NCBI GenBank assembly: GCA_001751085.1 | Contig: MAXP01000221.1 | Location: 1 to 6,621, forward strand | From: Desulfobacterales bacterium C00003060 | GTDB lineage: Bacteria > Desulfobacterota > Desulfobacteria > Desulfobacterales > C00003060 | Direction of reading: 5' to 3' | Length of the DNA: 6,621 nt | Part shown: piece by piece, positions 1 through 6,507 of the stretch | How the letters are laid out: the number at the start of each line of letters is the position of its first letter | How positions within the stretch are numbered: position 1 is the stretch's first letter | Made by a program: the position numbers and the translations under genes | Notes under the pieces: model-generated | Database searches by the model: none | Seen by the model: only the letters and a program-made list of their open reading frames with translations | Told to the model about the DNA's origin: nothing

Positions 1-3000
1 GCCGGCACAGTTGATTTGCCAAAGACAGGGCAGACCACCTGTTATGACTCCAGTGGCAATGTGATCGACTGCAACGGTACGGGTCAAGACGGCGATATCC
101 AGGCAGGGCTTGAATGGCCGGTTCCAAGATTTGAAGACAACGGAAACGGCACAGTCACTGACAATCTAACGGGGCTGATCTGGCTGAAAAGAGCTGGCTG
201 TTTCGGACCAAGAACCTGGTCTCAGGCATTGAGTGACTGTAACACTCTGGCAGACGGTTCATGCGGCCTCTCCGATAGTTCCGTTGCAGGCGACTGGAGG
301 CTGCCTAGCATAGTGGAACTCGCAAGTCTTTTTAACGAAGAAGAGCCAAATATTCGGTGGCTCAACTCTCAAGGCTTTATTGGTGTGGGGACCAGTCACT
401 GGTCGTCGACGACCAGTCCGCTTTACGATGAGATGGCTTGGAATGTGAGCTTATATGGTTTTATTGCCTGTTCTGTTAAGACCAGGAGCGATTACTATGT
501 CTTGTCGGTTCGTGGCGGAAGGGATGGCGTTGCTCCGACCTGGCAGACTGGACAGACGGTAAGCTATAAACCGGGTGATGACGGGGATTTGGAAAGTGGG
601 CTCAGTTGGCCCTATCCCAGGTTCACGGACAACGGCAACGGCACGGTGACCGACAACCTGACCGATCTGATGTGGCTCAAGGATGCTAATTGCATCCACA
701 CCAAGTATCCGGAGTTCGACGCCGATCAAACAATTGGGGAGGGTCGGGTTACGTGGCAGCATGCCCTCGACTTTTTGGAAGGTATGAACGACGGCACATA
801 CTCAAGTTGCAATAAAGGATATAGTGACTGGCATCTTCCCAACAGGAAAGAACTCTTGAGTCTCACTGATTTTTCACGGAGGAGCCCCACCGTTCCTCAG
901 GGGCACCCCTTTGTGAACGTTGAGCTTTTCGGCGAGTCCATGTACTGGTCGGCTACTACCTACGCCTCCAATCCGGTCAGCGCGTGGTACGTCTCCATGG
1001 TTAACGGCGTTTGGCGAGCCAACAATGACAAGCTCTTCAGTTATTATGTTTGGCCAGTTCGTATCGCCCATTGTGGTGACTTGGTTATTTCAAAATTGGA
1101 GACCTCTCCCACATGTGTGCGGCCCGGTGATACGGTCCGGACAGAAGTCCGCGTGCAAAACGGAGACAACCCAAGGCTTGCTTATGTTTCAGCCAGGGTT
1201 TCGGGTCCAATGGGTGATGAGTCTGATCTCGGCTACACGAGCTATCATTTTGCCCCCAACGAGACCAGGTCAATTGCCTTTCAGTATACGGTTCCTGCTG
1301 ACGCGGATCTGGGAATGTATGACCTCACCGCTCAACTTTACGAAGACTGCGCAGAGACTTGCAGCAATCCTATAGGTCTTCCATTTGTAGCGGATGACGC
1401 CTTTGAGGTCTCTGACGAGGCGGACATTGCGCCTCCGGATGCTATTGATGATCTTTCCGCTGAAACTGGTGATAGCCGTGGTGAGATTCAACTTAGCTGG
1501 ACCGCAACAGGTGACGACGGTTACATTGGAAAAGCAGCCTGCTACATAGTGAAATACGCCCCTGTGCCCGTAACTGACGTTAACTGGGGTTCTGCCAATA
1601 CTTATGCACAGAACTGGATGCCTGAAGATCCCGGGGTTGGAGAAACTCATATTCTGTTTGGTTTTCCTCCCGGGCAGAAATTATTCTTTGCTCTGAAGGC
1701 CGTTGATGATGTGTTGAATGCCTCTCTTGTATCGAACATTGCAAGCGCTGAGGCGTCGAGTGCGGAAGGGACCAACTACGTGGACATTCCTGGAACCGAC
1801 TTCCGGATTATAGCAGACAACATAAACTACATAAACGACTTCGAAGTGGAAGCCACAGGCAATGTAAGTTTGAATGATCTGATATACTTCAGCGGCCTTG
1901 TCCGGATAGACCTGCAAAATGCCATTATTAGCGGAGAGGGAGAAGCATTCATGCCGTATGTTCCTTTAATGGGAGAAGTCTGCCTGTTTAAGGCCGGTTT
2001 TGAGTTTGATCTGGGCGAGTTGATTGAGTCAAACATTGAAGCTGTTAGCAGAGTGGCGGGAATTGATCTGCAAATAGACAGCATGGAATTCCTGTGGAAA
2101 GATCTGAAGCCGGATGGAATAAGGATTAGCGCAGAGATGAAGTTTCCGGAGTATCTTGCCAGTGGCGCGGTAAATGTTAACGACCTTGTTATCAGCCGAA
2201 CAGACGGCATAAGCGGCGCCATTGATCTTGACCCTGAAGGGCAGGGTATACAGATTAATGGATGCAACTGGAAGTTGAAGGACGGAGCGTTGTCTTTTGA
2301 TTCAGGAAAAGGCCTCTTTAACGGGCATGCAAAGTTGGACATGGCCAACTTTGAATTAACAGCGGACATATCCTTTATTGAGGGTCAACTCTATGGCGTG
2401 GGTATGTGCTATGGTTGTCCTGAACCAGGCAAGATTATTCTCATCGCATCCGGTGTGCCAATCGTATTCCTGCAAGAGGTCTGCGGCGGAGTAGAAAATA
2501 TCCCTGATCCGAGCAAGCTGATTCTAAGCGCAGATGCTGATATTACGGCTGGGCCTGAAATACAGGGCCACTATTTGGTGGGATTGAATGATGCGGGTAT
2601 GGAGATTGATATCTCAAGCCGGGCTACCCTCAGTGGGACACTGATTTTGGGGGGATCTTACGAACTGGCTCATGCCGAAGCCTATCTGGACTGGCATAAC
2701 GTGAAATTCGGCGCAAATGGCCATTTGAACGCTTTGGGTATTTATACAGGCTCTGCCGCCTTTACTATAGACGGACGGAACAATATTTCAGGCAGTGCTG
2801 AGGGAAATCTCTCTGTGCCAGACGTCTGGTACTGTTGGCCGTTACAGGGTATGGATTTGGCAAATGTACAGAGTCTGCTTGATAACAATGGAATCAAGGG
2901 TGAGGTGGAGGTGCAGCTTGGCGTCTTTGGATCGTTGGGCGCAGCTTTTGCTTTTGACTGGAATGGCAACTTCTCGGTGGCAAGCAATCTGGAGTCTCTG

Positions 3001-4446
3001 GGTTCAAAAACCTATATGGCCTCACACAAGCTCCTCTCTTTAGAAGGGCAGCTCATGCCCGTATATGTTCCTGAGGGAATGGAAGTTATCTATATCAAGG
3101 TAACGTGGACAGGCGATGGGGACTCCACTGTTGAGCTTGTAAAACCCGATTCAACCCGGATCACACCGGATAGCTGTGCCACTGATCCTGATTGTTACTA
3201 TCAGGACGACGCGCCGCAGGAGGCATGGTACGCTTTACGTGACCCTGATAGTGGACAGTGGCAGGTTGATATTATGGACCCCACGAACCTGGGTGATATT
3301 GCTGTGGATGTTCTATCAAGCAACAGCAAGCCGTTAATTCAATTGACAGAACCATCTGTGGACATCTCAACAAGTACAAGTGCGGATATCAGATGGGTTG
3401 ACGGCGATCCGGATGACAATGCATCTGTCAGCCTGTGGTACGACGTGGACCAGGAAGGATACGATGGAAGCCTTATCATTAGCGGGATCAATGAGGACGA
3501 CGGGGCAGACAGCTATGTCTGGGATGTGACGAGCATTCCCACAGGGAGGTATTACATATATGCGCAAATTGATGACGGAAAAAACGCCCCTCTTCGGTGT
3601 TACGCGCCTGGTATGGTGGAGGTGGTCAATCCGCTTTACCCTGGCACACCCACGAATCTTCAGGCGACCGTCAATGGCAAGGTGGTTGAATTGAGCTGGG
3701 ATGCTGTAGCTGATTGTGTGTACATGCTTCACTACACTGATAACATAACATCCGAGGTCTACGACTCATATTTTTCTCTGACTGATGAGAATCACTGGAT
3801 CGCAGACGCCGCTCTGGCAGGAAAGGAGGTAAAATTTGCGGTGCAGGCGGTTCAGGCAGTTGAGATAGGCGAAGGTCAGACAGAGATGCGGGCAAGCCTT
3901 GTTTCAGCTCCAGTTGTTGTAACTATACCGGACCGTCCCGGAATTTCCGTTGAACCTGCTGTTGTTGAGTTCGGTGATGTATCTCCTGAAACATCTACTG
4001 TGAAAGTTGCAACGATCAGCAATATGGGCAATGAAGACCTGATGATAACCTGCCTGAAATTTGTCGGATCAGACAAAGATGCCTTCAATGTGAACAGAGA
4101 CTGCCCCTTGACCATAGGGCCCGGTGCAAATGAACAAATAGGGATAGAGCTGATTCCTAACAAGCAGGGAGCCTATTCTGCTCTATTTCAGATTTTTTCG
4201 GATGACCCACAAAAGGCAGTTTGTGAAATAGGCTTGTCTGCCACGGTCAATTATCTCTGTGACGGTGACTTTGACAACGACGGTGACGTGGATGGCTCAG
4301 ACCTTGCTGTCTTTGCCGCGGACTTCGGAAGGACAGACTGCGCAAACTCGCCTCTCTGTGAAGGAGATTTTGACGTAGACGACGACGTGGATGGATCGGA
4401 TCTGGCCGTGTTTGCGGCAGACTTCGGAAGGACTGATTGTCCATAA
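1..4446 (+). CDS. Large secreted multidomain protein with two DUF1566, two FN3, an ASH-like domain and a dockerin-like doublet (5' partial)
   Basis: Frame 1 is open from the first base to TAA at 4444-4446, giving 1481 residues. The TTG at 16 is a leucine codon in the usual DUF1566 lead-in and has no Shine-Dalgarno before it, so the true start lies upstream, probably only a signal peptide away. Approximate domains in window residues: DUF1566 42-171 and 206-355; Ig/CARDB-like 360-470; fibronectin III 477-585 (bacterial TGDDGYIGKA variant); unassigned beta-rich region 595-1010; PPC-like sandwich 1014-1106; Ig-like 1110-1211 (WVDGDPDDNA, then YDVDQEGYDG); fibronectin III 1214-1311; ASH-like 1313-1418; paired dockerin-like repeats 1420-1480, ending at the C terminus. 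No catalytic motif is seen. DUF1566 is the C-terminal domain of Legionella Lcl, an adhesin, so a surface adhesion or binding role is inferred. Coding is certain and the exact function is unknown. Confidence 0.93.
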   Translation, partial: AGTVDLPKTGQTTCYDSSGNVIDCNGTGQDGDIQAGLEWPVPRFEDNGNGTVTDNLTGLIWLKRAGCFGPRTWSQALSDCNTLADGSCGLSDSSVAGDWRLPSIVELASLFNEEEPNIRWLNSQGFIGVGTSHWSSTTSPLYDEMAWNVSLYGFIACSVKTRSDYYVLSVRGGRDGVAPTWQTGQTVSYKPGDDGDLESGLSWPYPRFTDNGNGTVTDNLTDLMWLKDANCIHTKYPEFDADQTIGEGRVTWQHALDFLEGMNDGTYSSCNKGYSDWHLPNRKELLSLTDFSRRSPTVPQGHPFVNVELFGESMYWSATTYASNPVSAWYVSMVNGVWRANNDKLFSYYVWPVRIAHCGDLVISKLETSPTCVRPGDTVRTEVRVQNGDNPRLAYVSARVSGPMGDESDLGYTSYHFAPNETRSIAFQYTVPADADLGMYDLTAQLYEDCAETCSNPIGLPFVADDAFEVSDEADIAPPDAIDDLSAETGDSRGEIQLSWTATGDDGYIGKAACYIVKYAPVPVTDVNWGSANTYAQNWMPEDPGVGETHILFGFPPGQKLFFALKAVDDVLNASLVSNIASAEASSAEGTNYVDIPGTDFRIIADNINYINDFEVEATGNVSLNDLIYFSGLVRIDLQNAIISGEGEAFMPYVPLMGEVCLFKAGFEFDLGELIESNIEAVSRVAGIDLQIDSMEFLWKDLKPDGIRISAEMKFPEYLASGAVNVNDLVISRTDGISGAIDLDPEGQGIQINGCNWKLKDGALSFDSGKGLFNGHAKLDMANFELTADISFIEGQLYGVGMCYGCPEPGKIILIASGVPIVFLQEVCGGVENIPDPSKLILSADADITAGPEIQGHYLVGLNDAGMEIDISSRATLSGTLILGGSYELAHAEAYLDWHNVKFGANGHLNALGIYTGSAAFTIDGRNNISGSAEGNLSVPDVWYCWPLQGMDLANVQSLLDNNGIKGEVEVQLGVFGSLGAAFAFDWNGNFSVASNLESLGSKTYMASHKLLSLEGQLMPVYVPEGMEVIYIKVTWTGDGDSTVELVKPDSTRITPDSCATDPDCYYQDDAPQEAWYALRDPDSGQWQVDIMDPTNLGDIAVDVLSSNSKPLIQLTEPSVDISTSTSADIRWVDGDPDDNASVSLWYDVDQEGYDGSLIISGINEDDGADSYVWDVTSIPTGRYYIYAQIDDGKNAPLRCYAPGMVEVVNPLYPGTPTNLQATVNGKVVELSWDAVADCVYMLHYTDNITSEVYDSYFSLTDENHWIADAALAGKEVKFAVQAVQAVEIGEGQTEMRASLVSAPVVVTIPDRPGISVEPAVVEFGDVSPETSTVKVATISNMGNEDLMITCLKFVGSDKDAFNVNRDCPLTIGPGANEQIGIELIPNKQGAYSALFQIFSDDPQKAVCEIGLSATVNYLCDGDFDNDGDVDGSDLAVFAADFGRTDCANSPLCEGDFDVDDDVDGSDLAVFAADFGRTDCP
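25..513 (+). repeat. DUF1566 unit 1 (lead-in plus domain)
   Basis: This is the first of two tandem DUF1566 (Lcl C-terminal, PF07603-type) units in the large protein, window residues 9-171. It begins with the short TGQT...DGDIQAGLEWP lead-in often found before this domain. The signature DNGNGTVTDNLTGLIWLK follows, then GDWRLPS and a C-terminal HWSSTT...YYVLSVR strand pair. The fold is C-type-lectin-like in the family, and binding of glycans or other surface ligands is inferred. Compared with unit 2 it lacks the insertion after the first Cys and ends in SVRGG rather than PVRIA. Confidence 0.85.
547..1065 (+). repeat. DUF1566 unit 2
   Basis: This is the second copy of the lead-in plus DUF1566 module, window residues 183-355. 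It shows TGQT...DGDLESGLSWP, then DNGNGTVTDNLTDLMWLK, SDWHLPN and the C-terminal block YWSATT...AWYVSM...YYVWPVR. The two copies share clear protein signatures but differ widely in DNA sequence, so the duplication is old or the copies were acquired separately. The C-terminal block corresponds in position to the variable region of DUF1566 proteins targeted by diversity-generating retroelements. Nothing in this window indicates such a system. Confidence 0.85.
1429..1755 (+). other. Fibronectin type III domain 1 (protein region)
   Basis: Window residues 477-585 fit a bacterial FN3 domain. APPDAIDDLSA opens the domain, then come LSWTATGDDGYIG, YIVKYA, a variable loop, FFALKAVDDVLNASLVSN and a final strand. 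The variant with GDDG and an inserted loop is common in secreted bacterial proteins. Its usual role is as a spacer or binding module. Confidence 0.75.
1783..3030 (+). other. Unassigned beta-rich central region of the large protein
   Basis: Window residues 595-1010 match no family I can name. The sequence runs as many short alternating hydrophobic strands separated by Gly/Asn/Asp turns, for example ISGAIDLDPEGQGIQI and LSGTLILGGSYELAHAEAY. Cysteines are few, including a CYGCPEPG motif near window residues 803-810. The strand periodicity would fit a solenoid or a long amphipathic beta sheet, but that is inference. It sits between an FN3 domain and a PPC-like sandwich, so it is probably the functional core of the protein rather than a linker. 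Confidence 0.6.
3040..3318 (+). other. PPC-like beta-sandwich (protein region)
   Basis: Window residues 1014-1106 carry IKVTWTGDGDSTVELVKPD, then a Cys pair and WYALRDPDSGQWQVDIMDP. This resembles the pre-peptidase C-terminal type of sandwich, in which a D-P-x-S-G-x-W strand closes the domain. The assignment rests on pattern alone. It could instead be another jelly-roll or Ig-like module. Confidence 0.45.
3640..3933 (+). other. Fibronectin type III domain 2 (protein region)
   Basis: Window residues 1214-1311 begin PGTPTNLQATVNGKVVELSWDAV. Strands YMLHYTD and KEVKFAVQAVQAV and a terminal VSAPVVVTIPD follow, in the order expected for FN3. The domain lies between an Ig-like domain (3328-3633) and the ASH-like domain. 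Confidence 0.75.
3937..4254 (+). other. ASH-like (choice-of-anchor D type) domain (protein region)
   Basis: Window residues 1313-1418 show the ASPM-SPD2-Hydin-like pattern: ISVEPAVVEFGDVSPE, then VATISNMGNEDLMIT, FNVNRDCPLTIGPG, IGIELIPNKQGAYSALFQI and a closing strand after SDDPQ. In bacteria such domains typically sit near the C terminus of secreted proteins, just before a sorting or anchoring element. Here the dockerin-like doublet follows immediately. Confidence 0.8.
4258..4440 (+). repeat. C-terminal dockerin-like doublet of the large protein
   Basis: Two 28-residue repeats (4258-4341 and 4357-4440) are separated by five residues. Each starts and ends with Cys and contains an EF-hand/dockerin-type loop (DFDNDGDVDGSD in copy 1, DFDVDDDVDGSD in copy 2) followed by LAVFAADFGRTDC. 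Only one residue (Pro) follows the last Cys. Acidic residues at loop positions 1, 3, 5, 9 and 12 predict calcium binding. Copy 2 has Asp in place of the usual Gly at loop position 6. A role in anchoring, docking or folding is inferred; no cohesin is present in the window. Confidence 0.85.
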
Positions 4447-4514
4447 ACAAGTTCATCTGGTCCGTAGGGTTTATTGAGTTGATGGGTTCAATTCGTCCCC
4501 TTAACATTTATGAC

Positions 4515-4522
4515 GGGAGGAA
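4515..4522 (+). promoter_or_regulatory. Ribosome binding site of the 636-residue gene
   Basis: GGGAGGAA lies six bases before the ATG at 4529, a strong Shine-Dalgarno match that fixes the start. The 82-base gap (4447-4528) shows no clear promoter or terminator. The only hairpin is a weak five-base stem at 4473-4492 with no T-run after it, so read-through from the upstream gene is plausible. Confidence 0.8.
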
Positions 4523-4528
4523 GTTGCC

Positions 4529-4648
4529 ATGATAAAAGCGCATTCAAAATACAACGTGGTGCATGAGCCGACCATAAGGCAATCTTTGATTTCGGTAGTC
4601 ATATTGGGATTGTTGCTGTTATTTATCAGTATTTCTCCTGCGGGCGCT
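4529..4648 (+). other. Signal peptide coding segment
   Basis: Residues 1-40 fit a Sec signal peptide. The hydrophobic core (VVILGLLLLFISI) runs to a helix-breaking Pro37 and an AGA cleavage site before VVTDPED. There is no Cys next to the cleavage site, so it is not a lipoprotein signal. The n-region is longer than usual, but no in-frame downstream Met before the core offers a better start. Confidence 0.85.
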
Positions 4649-6439
4649 GTCGTGACGGACCCTGAGGATATCTGGACGAGTGAGGATATCGTGCAGCTCG
4701 ATGCCACGGTAAGCAGCGGGATGCTTACCGTCCAGGTAACTGAGCGAAATGCGCTGGATGATTTTTCGTTTCATTTTATCGAAATTTTTTTAAACACGGA
4801 TCAAGATCATAACACAGGAGAGGCTCGCGTGGGAGGTGTCGGCGGGACTGACTATCGTATAGAATGTCTCACCGGAATGATAAATATGTTCGACCTCCAC
4901 CAATTGCCCACAGAGGATGGAGGAGAGGAGCAAACGACCTCTTTTCCCGATATTCCCGGCGCCTCTGCTTTTGTGGAGGGCAACAGGTTAACAGTAAATC
5001 TTCCGGTTAATGTCCTCGGAGGCGCCTCGGCGGTAGATGTCTTTGCCGTGGCGCACGAGGGGGGCAATTTATATGGCATTGTTGGAAACTGTGACCGGTG
5101 CCCGGAGGCCGGATATTTGGATACAAGCACGGGTGAAGCGGTGGTGCGGCGGCCAGGGATTCCGTTAGATATTACGTTTAGCGATTCGGAAGGTGATAAC
5201 CAGTATAACGGCCAGGATCTCACGGCTGCACGTTTTCGCACCTTCGGTGATCAGTTTCAGATTATTCTTACCCTTGCGGACCCTGTTGAGCCCTTAAGCC
5301 TGTCTTATAACCTTTCCGGCTCAGTAATAATGGATAGCGATCGTAATCTGCTGACAGGGTTTATGGGGTTGGGGGATGACATACCAACCTGGGGTGGAGA
5401 CGTGACGTTGGTTTACACAGTAAATTATTTGACGCCCATGTTCAACCTGAGCTTTGGGGCAGGCAGTGACAGTTTCCTGCTGTTTGGTCCGCCGACCAGT
5501 GACGGACGCTGGTTGGTGCAGGGAAACCGGTTAATCATGACCGGTTCTCTAAGCGTATTTGACGCCCGCGCTTTGTATGTTAACGGCGGGCAGGAGGAGG
5601 TCGAACGCCGGCCAACGGATGGACGAATGATCACAAGTGTTTCTACATCCGACAATCTACTCCTGAGTGATATCATGCCGGAGGGAGGGAGCGCATTCGA
5701 TACGGGTATGGGAGATATCCTGGACCCGCTTGTGTGGGACCCGGCCATTATTATCTCTGAGGACGATCCCGAAGAATTCGGCGGGGTCTCGGGGATGGAC
5801 CTGATACGAGTAGATGTGCAAGTGGTGGAAAATTGTCTGGTGGTAATGGGTGTGCTCAGCAAATGGGACGACACTCAAGTCGGAAACGTATTTGAAATCT
5901 TACTTGATACTGACATGAACGCTGCCACGGGGGAATTCGTGTCCAACGACCAGACATCCGGACAACCGGCTATTGGCGCTGATTACAAGGTGAGAGTTTA
6001 TTCCGCGGACGAATACACAGATGTGGGATACTATGCCGATTTGGAAAGACCAAACGGGGTGATTGAACCACATGACGCAATTGTCTTTGCCCGACCTTCT
6101 TCACTGGGACCGGCCAATTTCACTGTTACTATTCCGCTGGAGGCCATTGGCAATCCAACACCGCATATTCGCCTTTTCGTCACCACCGGAGCAATATTGG
6201 CCGGACGATATGACGTTGCTCCGCCTTATCCTATAATCATACATATCACCCCTTCTTGCGAAGGTGACTTTAACAATGACGGTGACGTGGACGGCTCGGA
6301 TCTGGCAATATTCGCTGCGGACTTTGGCCGGACCGATTGCACTGACGATTGCGAAGGCAACTTTGATGGAGACGGCGACGTGGATGGGAGTGATCTCGCC
6401 GTGTTTGCTGCAGACTTTGGCCGGACTGATTGTCGTTAA
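4529..6439 (+). CDS. Secreted protein with three DOMON/CBM9-like repeat modules and a dockerin-like doublet
   Basis: A complete gene of 636 residues with a well-placed Shine-Dalgarno. Residues 1-18 are a long polar n-region with Arg17, residues 19-36 are hydrophobic, and SPAGA suggests signal peptidase I cleavage after Ala40. The mature part contains three related beta-rich modules at about 53-178, 212-353 and 396-562. Each is centred on a motif like D-T-D-x-N-x-x-T-G: NTDQDHNTGE at 89-98, DSDRNLLTG at 269-277 and DTDMNAATGE at 460-469. In modules 1 and 3 this is followed by a G-x-D-Y strand. Such modules resemble DOMON or CBM9-like sandwiches that bind sugars or heme, but this is pattern-based. 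Residues 577-635 are two Cys-bracketed dockerin-like repeats of the same type as in the upstream gene. No enzyme active site is recognised. An exported binding or structural protein, co-expressed with its upstream neighbour, is inferred. Confidence 0.95.
   Translation: MIKAHSKYNVVHEPTIRQSLISVVILGLLLLFISISPAGAVVTDPEDIWTSEDIVQLDATVSSGMLTVQVTERNALDDFSFHFIEIFLNTDQDHNTGEARVGGVGGTDYRIECLTGMINMFDLHQLPTEDGGEEQTTSFPDIPGASAFVEGNRLTVNLPVNVLGGASAVDVFAVAHEGGNLYGIVGNCDRCPEAGYLDTSTGEAVVRRPGIPLDITFSDSEGDNQYNGQDLTAARFRTFGDQFQIILTLADPVEPLSLSYNLSGSVIMDSDRNLLTGFMGLGDDIPTWGGDVTLVYTVNYLTPMFNLSFGAGSDSFLLFGPPTSDGRWLVQGNRLIMTGSLSVFDARALYVNGGQEEVERRPTDGRMITSVSTSDNLLLSDIMPEGGSAFDTGMGDILDPLVWDPAIIISEDDPEEFGGVSGMDLIRVDVQVVENCLVVMGVLSKWDDTQVGNVFEILLDTDMNAATGEFVSNDQTSGQPAIGADYKVRVYSADEYTDVGYYADLERPNGVIEPHDAIVFARPSSLGPANFTVTIPLEAIGNPTPHIRLFVTTGAILAGRYDVAPPYPIIIHITPSCEGDFNNDGDVDGSDLAIFAADFGRTDCTDDCEGNFDGDGDVDGSDLAVFAADFGRTDCR
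4685..5062 (+). repeat. Beta-rich module 1 of the 636-residue protein
   Basis: Residues 53-178. Strands MLTVQVTE and FIEIFLNTDQDHNTGE are followed by GGTDYRIEC, then FVEGNRLTVNLPV and VDVFAVAHEGG. The NTDQDHNTGE motif and the strand order recur in the later modules, most clearly in module 3. Confidence 0.6.
5162..5587 (+). repeat. Beta-rich module 2 of the 636-residue protein (divergent)
   Basis: Residues 212-353. FQIILTLADP and a GSVIMDSDRNLLTG strand-turn are followed by GGDVTLVYTVN and VQGNRLIMTGSLS. The motif has Ser for the usual Thr (DSDRN), and the Gly-Asp that follows lacks the Tyr seen in the other modules. It is therefore the most diverged copy. Confidence 0.5.
5714..6214 (+). repeat. 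Beta-rich module 3 of the 636-residue protein
   Basis: Residues 396-562. DLIRVDVQVVENCLVVMGVL is followed by FEILLDTDMNAATGE, IGADYKVRVYSA, ANFTVTIPLEAIG and HIRLFVTTG. This order parallels module 1 closely: strand, DTDxNxxTGE turn, GxDY strand, hydrophobic strand pair. The dockerin-like doublet follows after a Pro-rich linker. Confidence 0.6.
6257..6433 (+). repeat. C-terminal dockerin-like doublet of the 636-residue protein
   Basis: Two 28-residue repeats (6257-6340 and 6350-6433) are joined by Thr-Asp-Asp. Their loops are DFNNDGDVDGSD and NFDGDGDVDGSD, each followed by LAxFAADFGRTDC. A single Arg follows the final Cys before the stop. Both loops keep Gly at position 6, and copy 2 has Asn instead of Asp at position 1. 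The element is nearly identical in protein sequence to the end of the upstream gene, although the two proteins are otherwise unrelated. Confidence 0.87.
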
Positions 6440-6453
6440 GGTCGTGGATATAG

Positions 6454-6486
6454 GTAAGGCAGGGTCGAAAACGGGCCCTACCTTAC
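6454..6486 (+). terminator. Terminator-like hairpin after the 636-residue gene
   Basis: GTAAGGCAGGG (6454-6464) pairs with CCCTACCTTAC (6476-6486), with ten of eleven positions paired and a C/A mismatch at 6460/6480. The loop is 11 bases. It starts 14 bases after the stop codon. The following sequence (TATTTGTA) is only mildly T-rich, so termination may be weak, or the structure may serve mainly as a 3' mRNA stabiliser. Confidence 0.55.
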
Positions 6487-6507
6487 TATTTGTACAGAGT
6501 AGCTAGC

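Noticed and set aside
16..18. TTG at 16 as the real start of the large gene
   Set aside because: The reading frame is open to the window edge, no Shine-Dalgarno precedes it, and the codon is the Leu of a conserved motif. The gene simply begins outside the window.
16..30. LPKTG as a sortase (LPXTG) cell-wall sorting signal
   Set aside because: It lies near the N-terminal end of the protein, directly in the standard DUF1566 lead-in. No hydrophobic segment and basic tail follow it, as a sortase signal needs at the C terminus.
1827..2369. Open frame of 180 codons on the - strand inside the large gene, and other antisense frames such as 5425-5874
   Set aside because: Their translations have no recognisable domain and look compositionally like reverse shadows of the + strand frame. 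They have no supporting ribosome binding sites, and the + strand frame has clear domains throughout.
4473..4492. Hairpin ATTGA/TCAAT between the two large genes as a terminator
   Set aside because: Only five A/T-rich base pairs with a ten-base loop and no T-run after it, too weak for a terminator.
6264..6506. Open frame of 80 codons overlapping the end of the second gene in another frame
   Set aside because: It runs through the repeat-encoding DNA out of frame and then across the terminator-like hairpin, with a meaningless translation.
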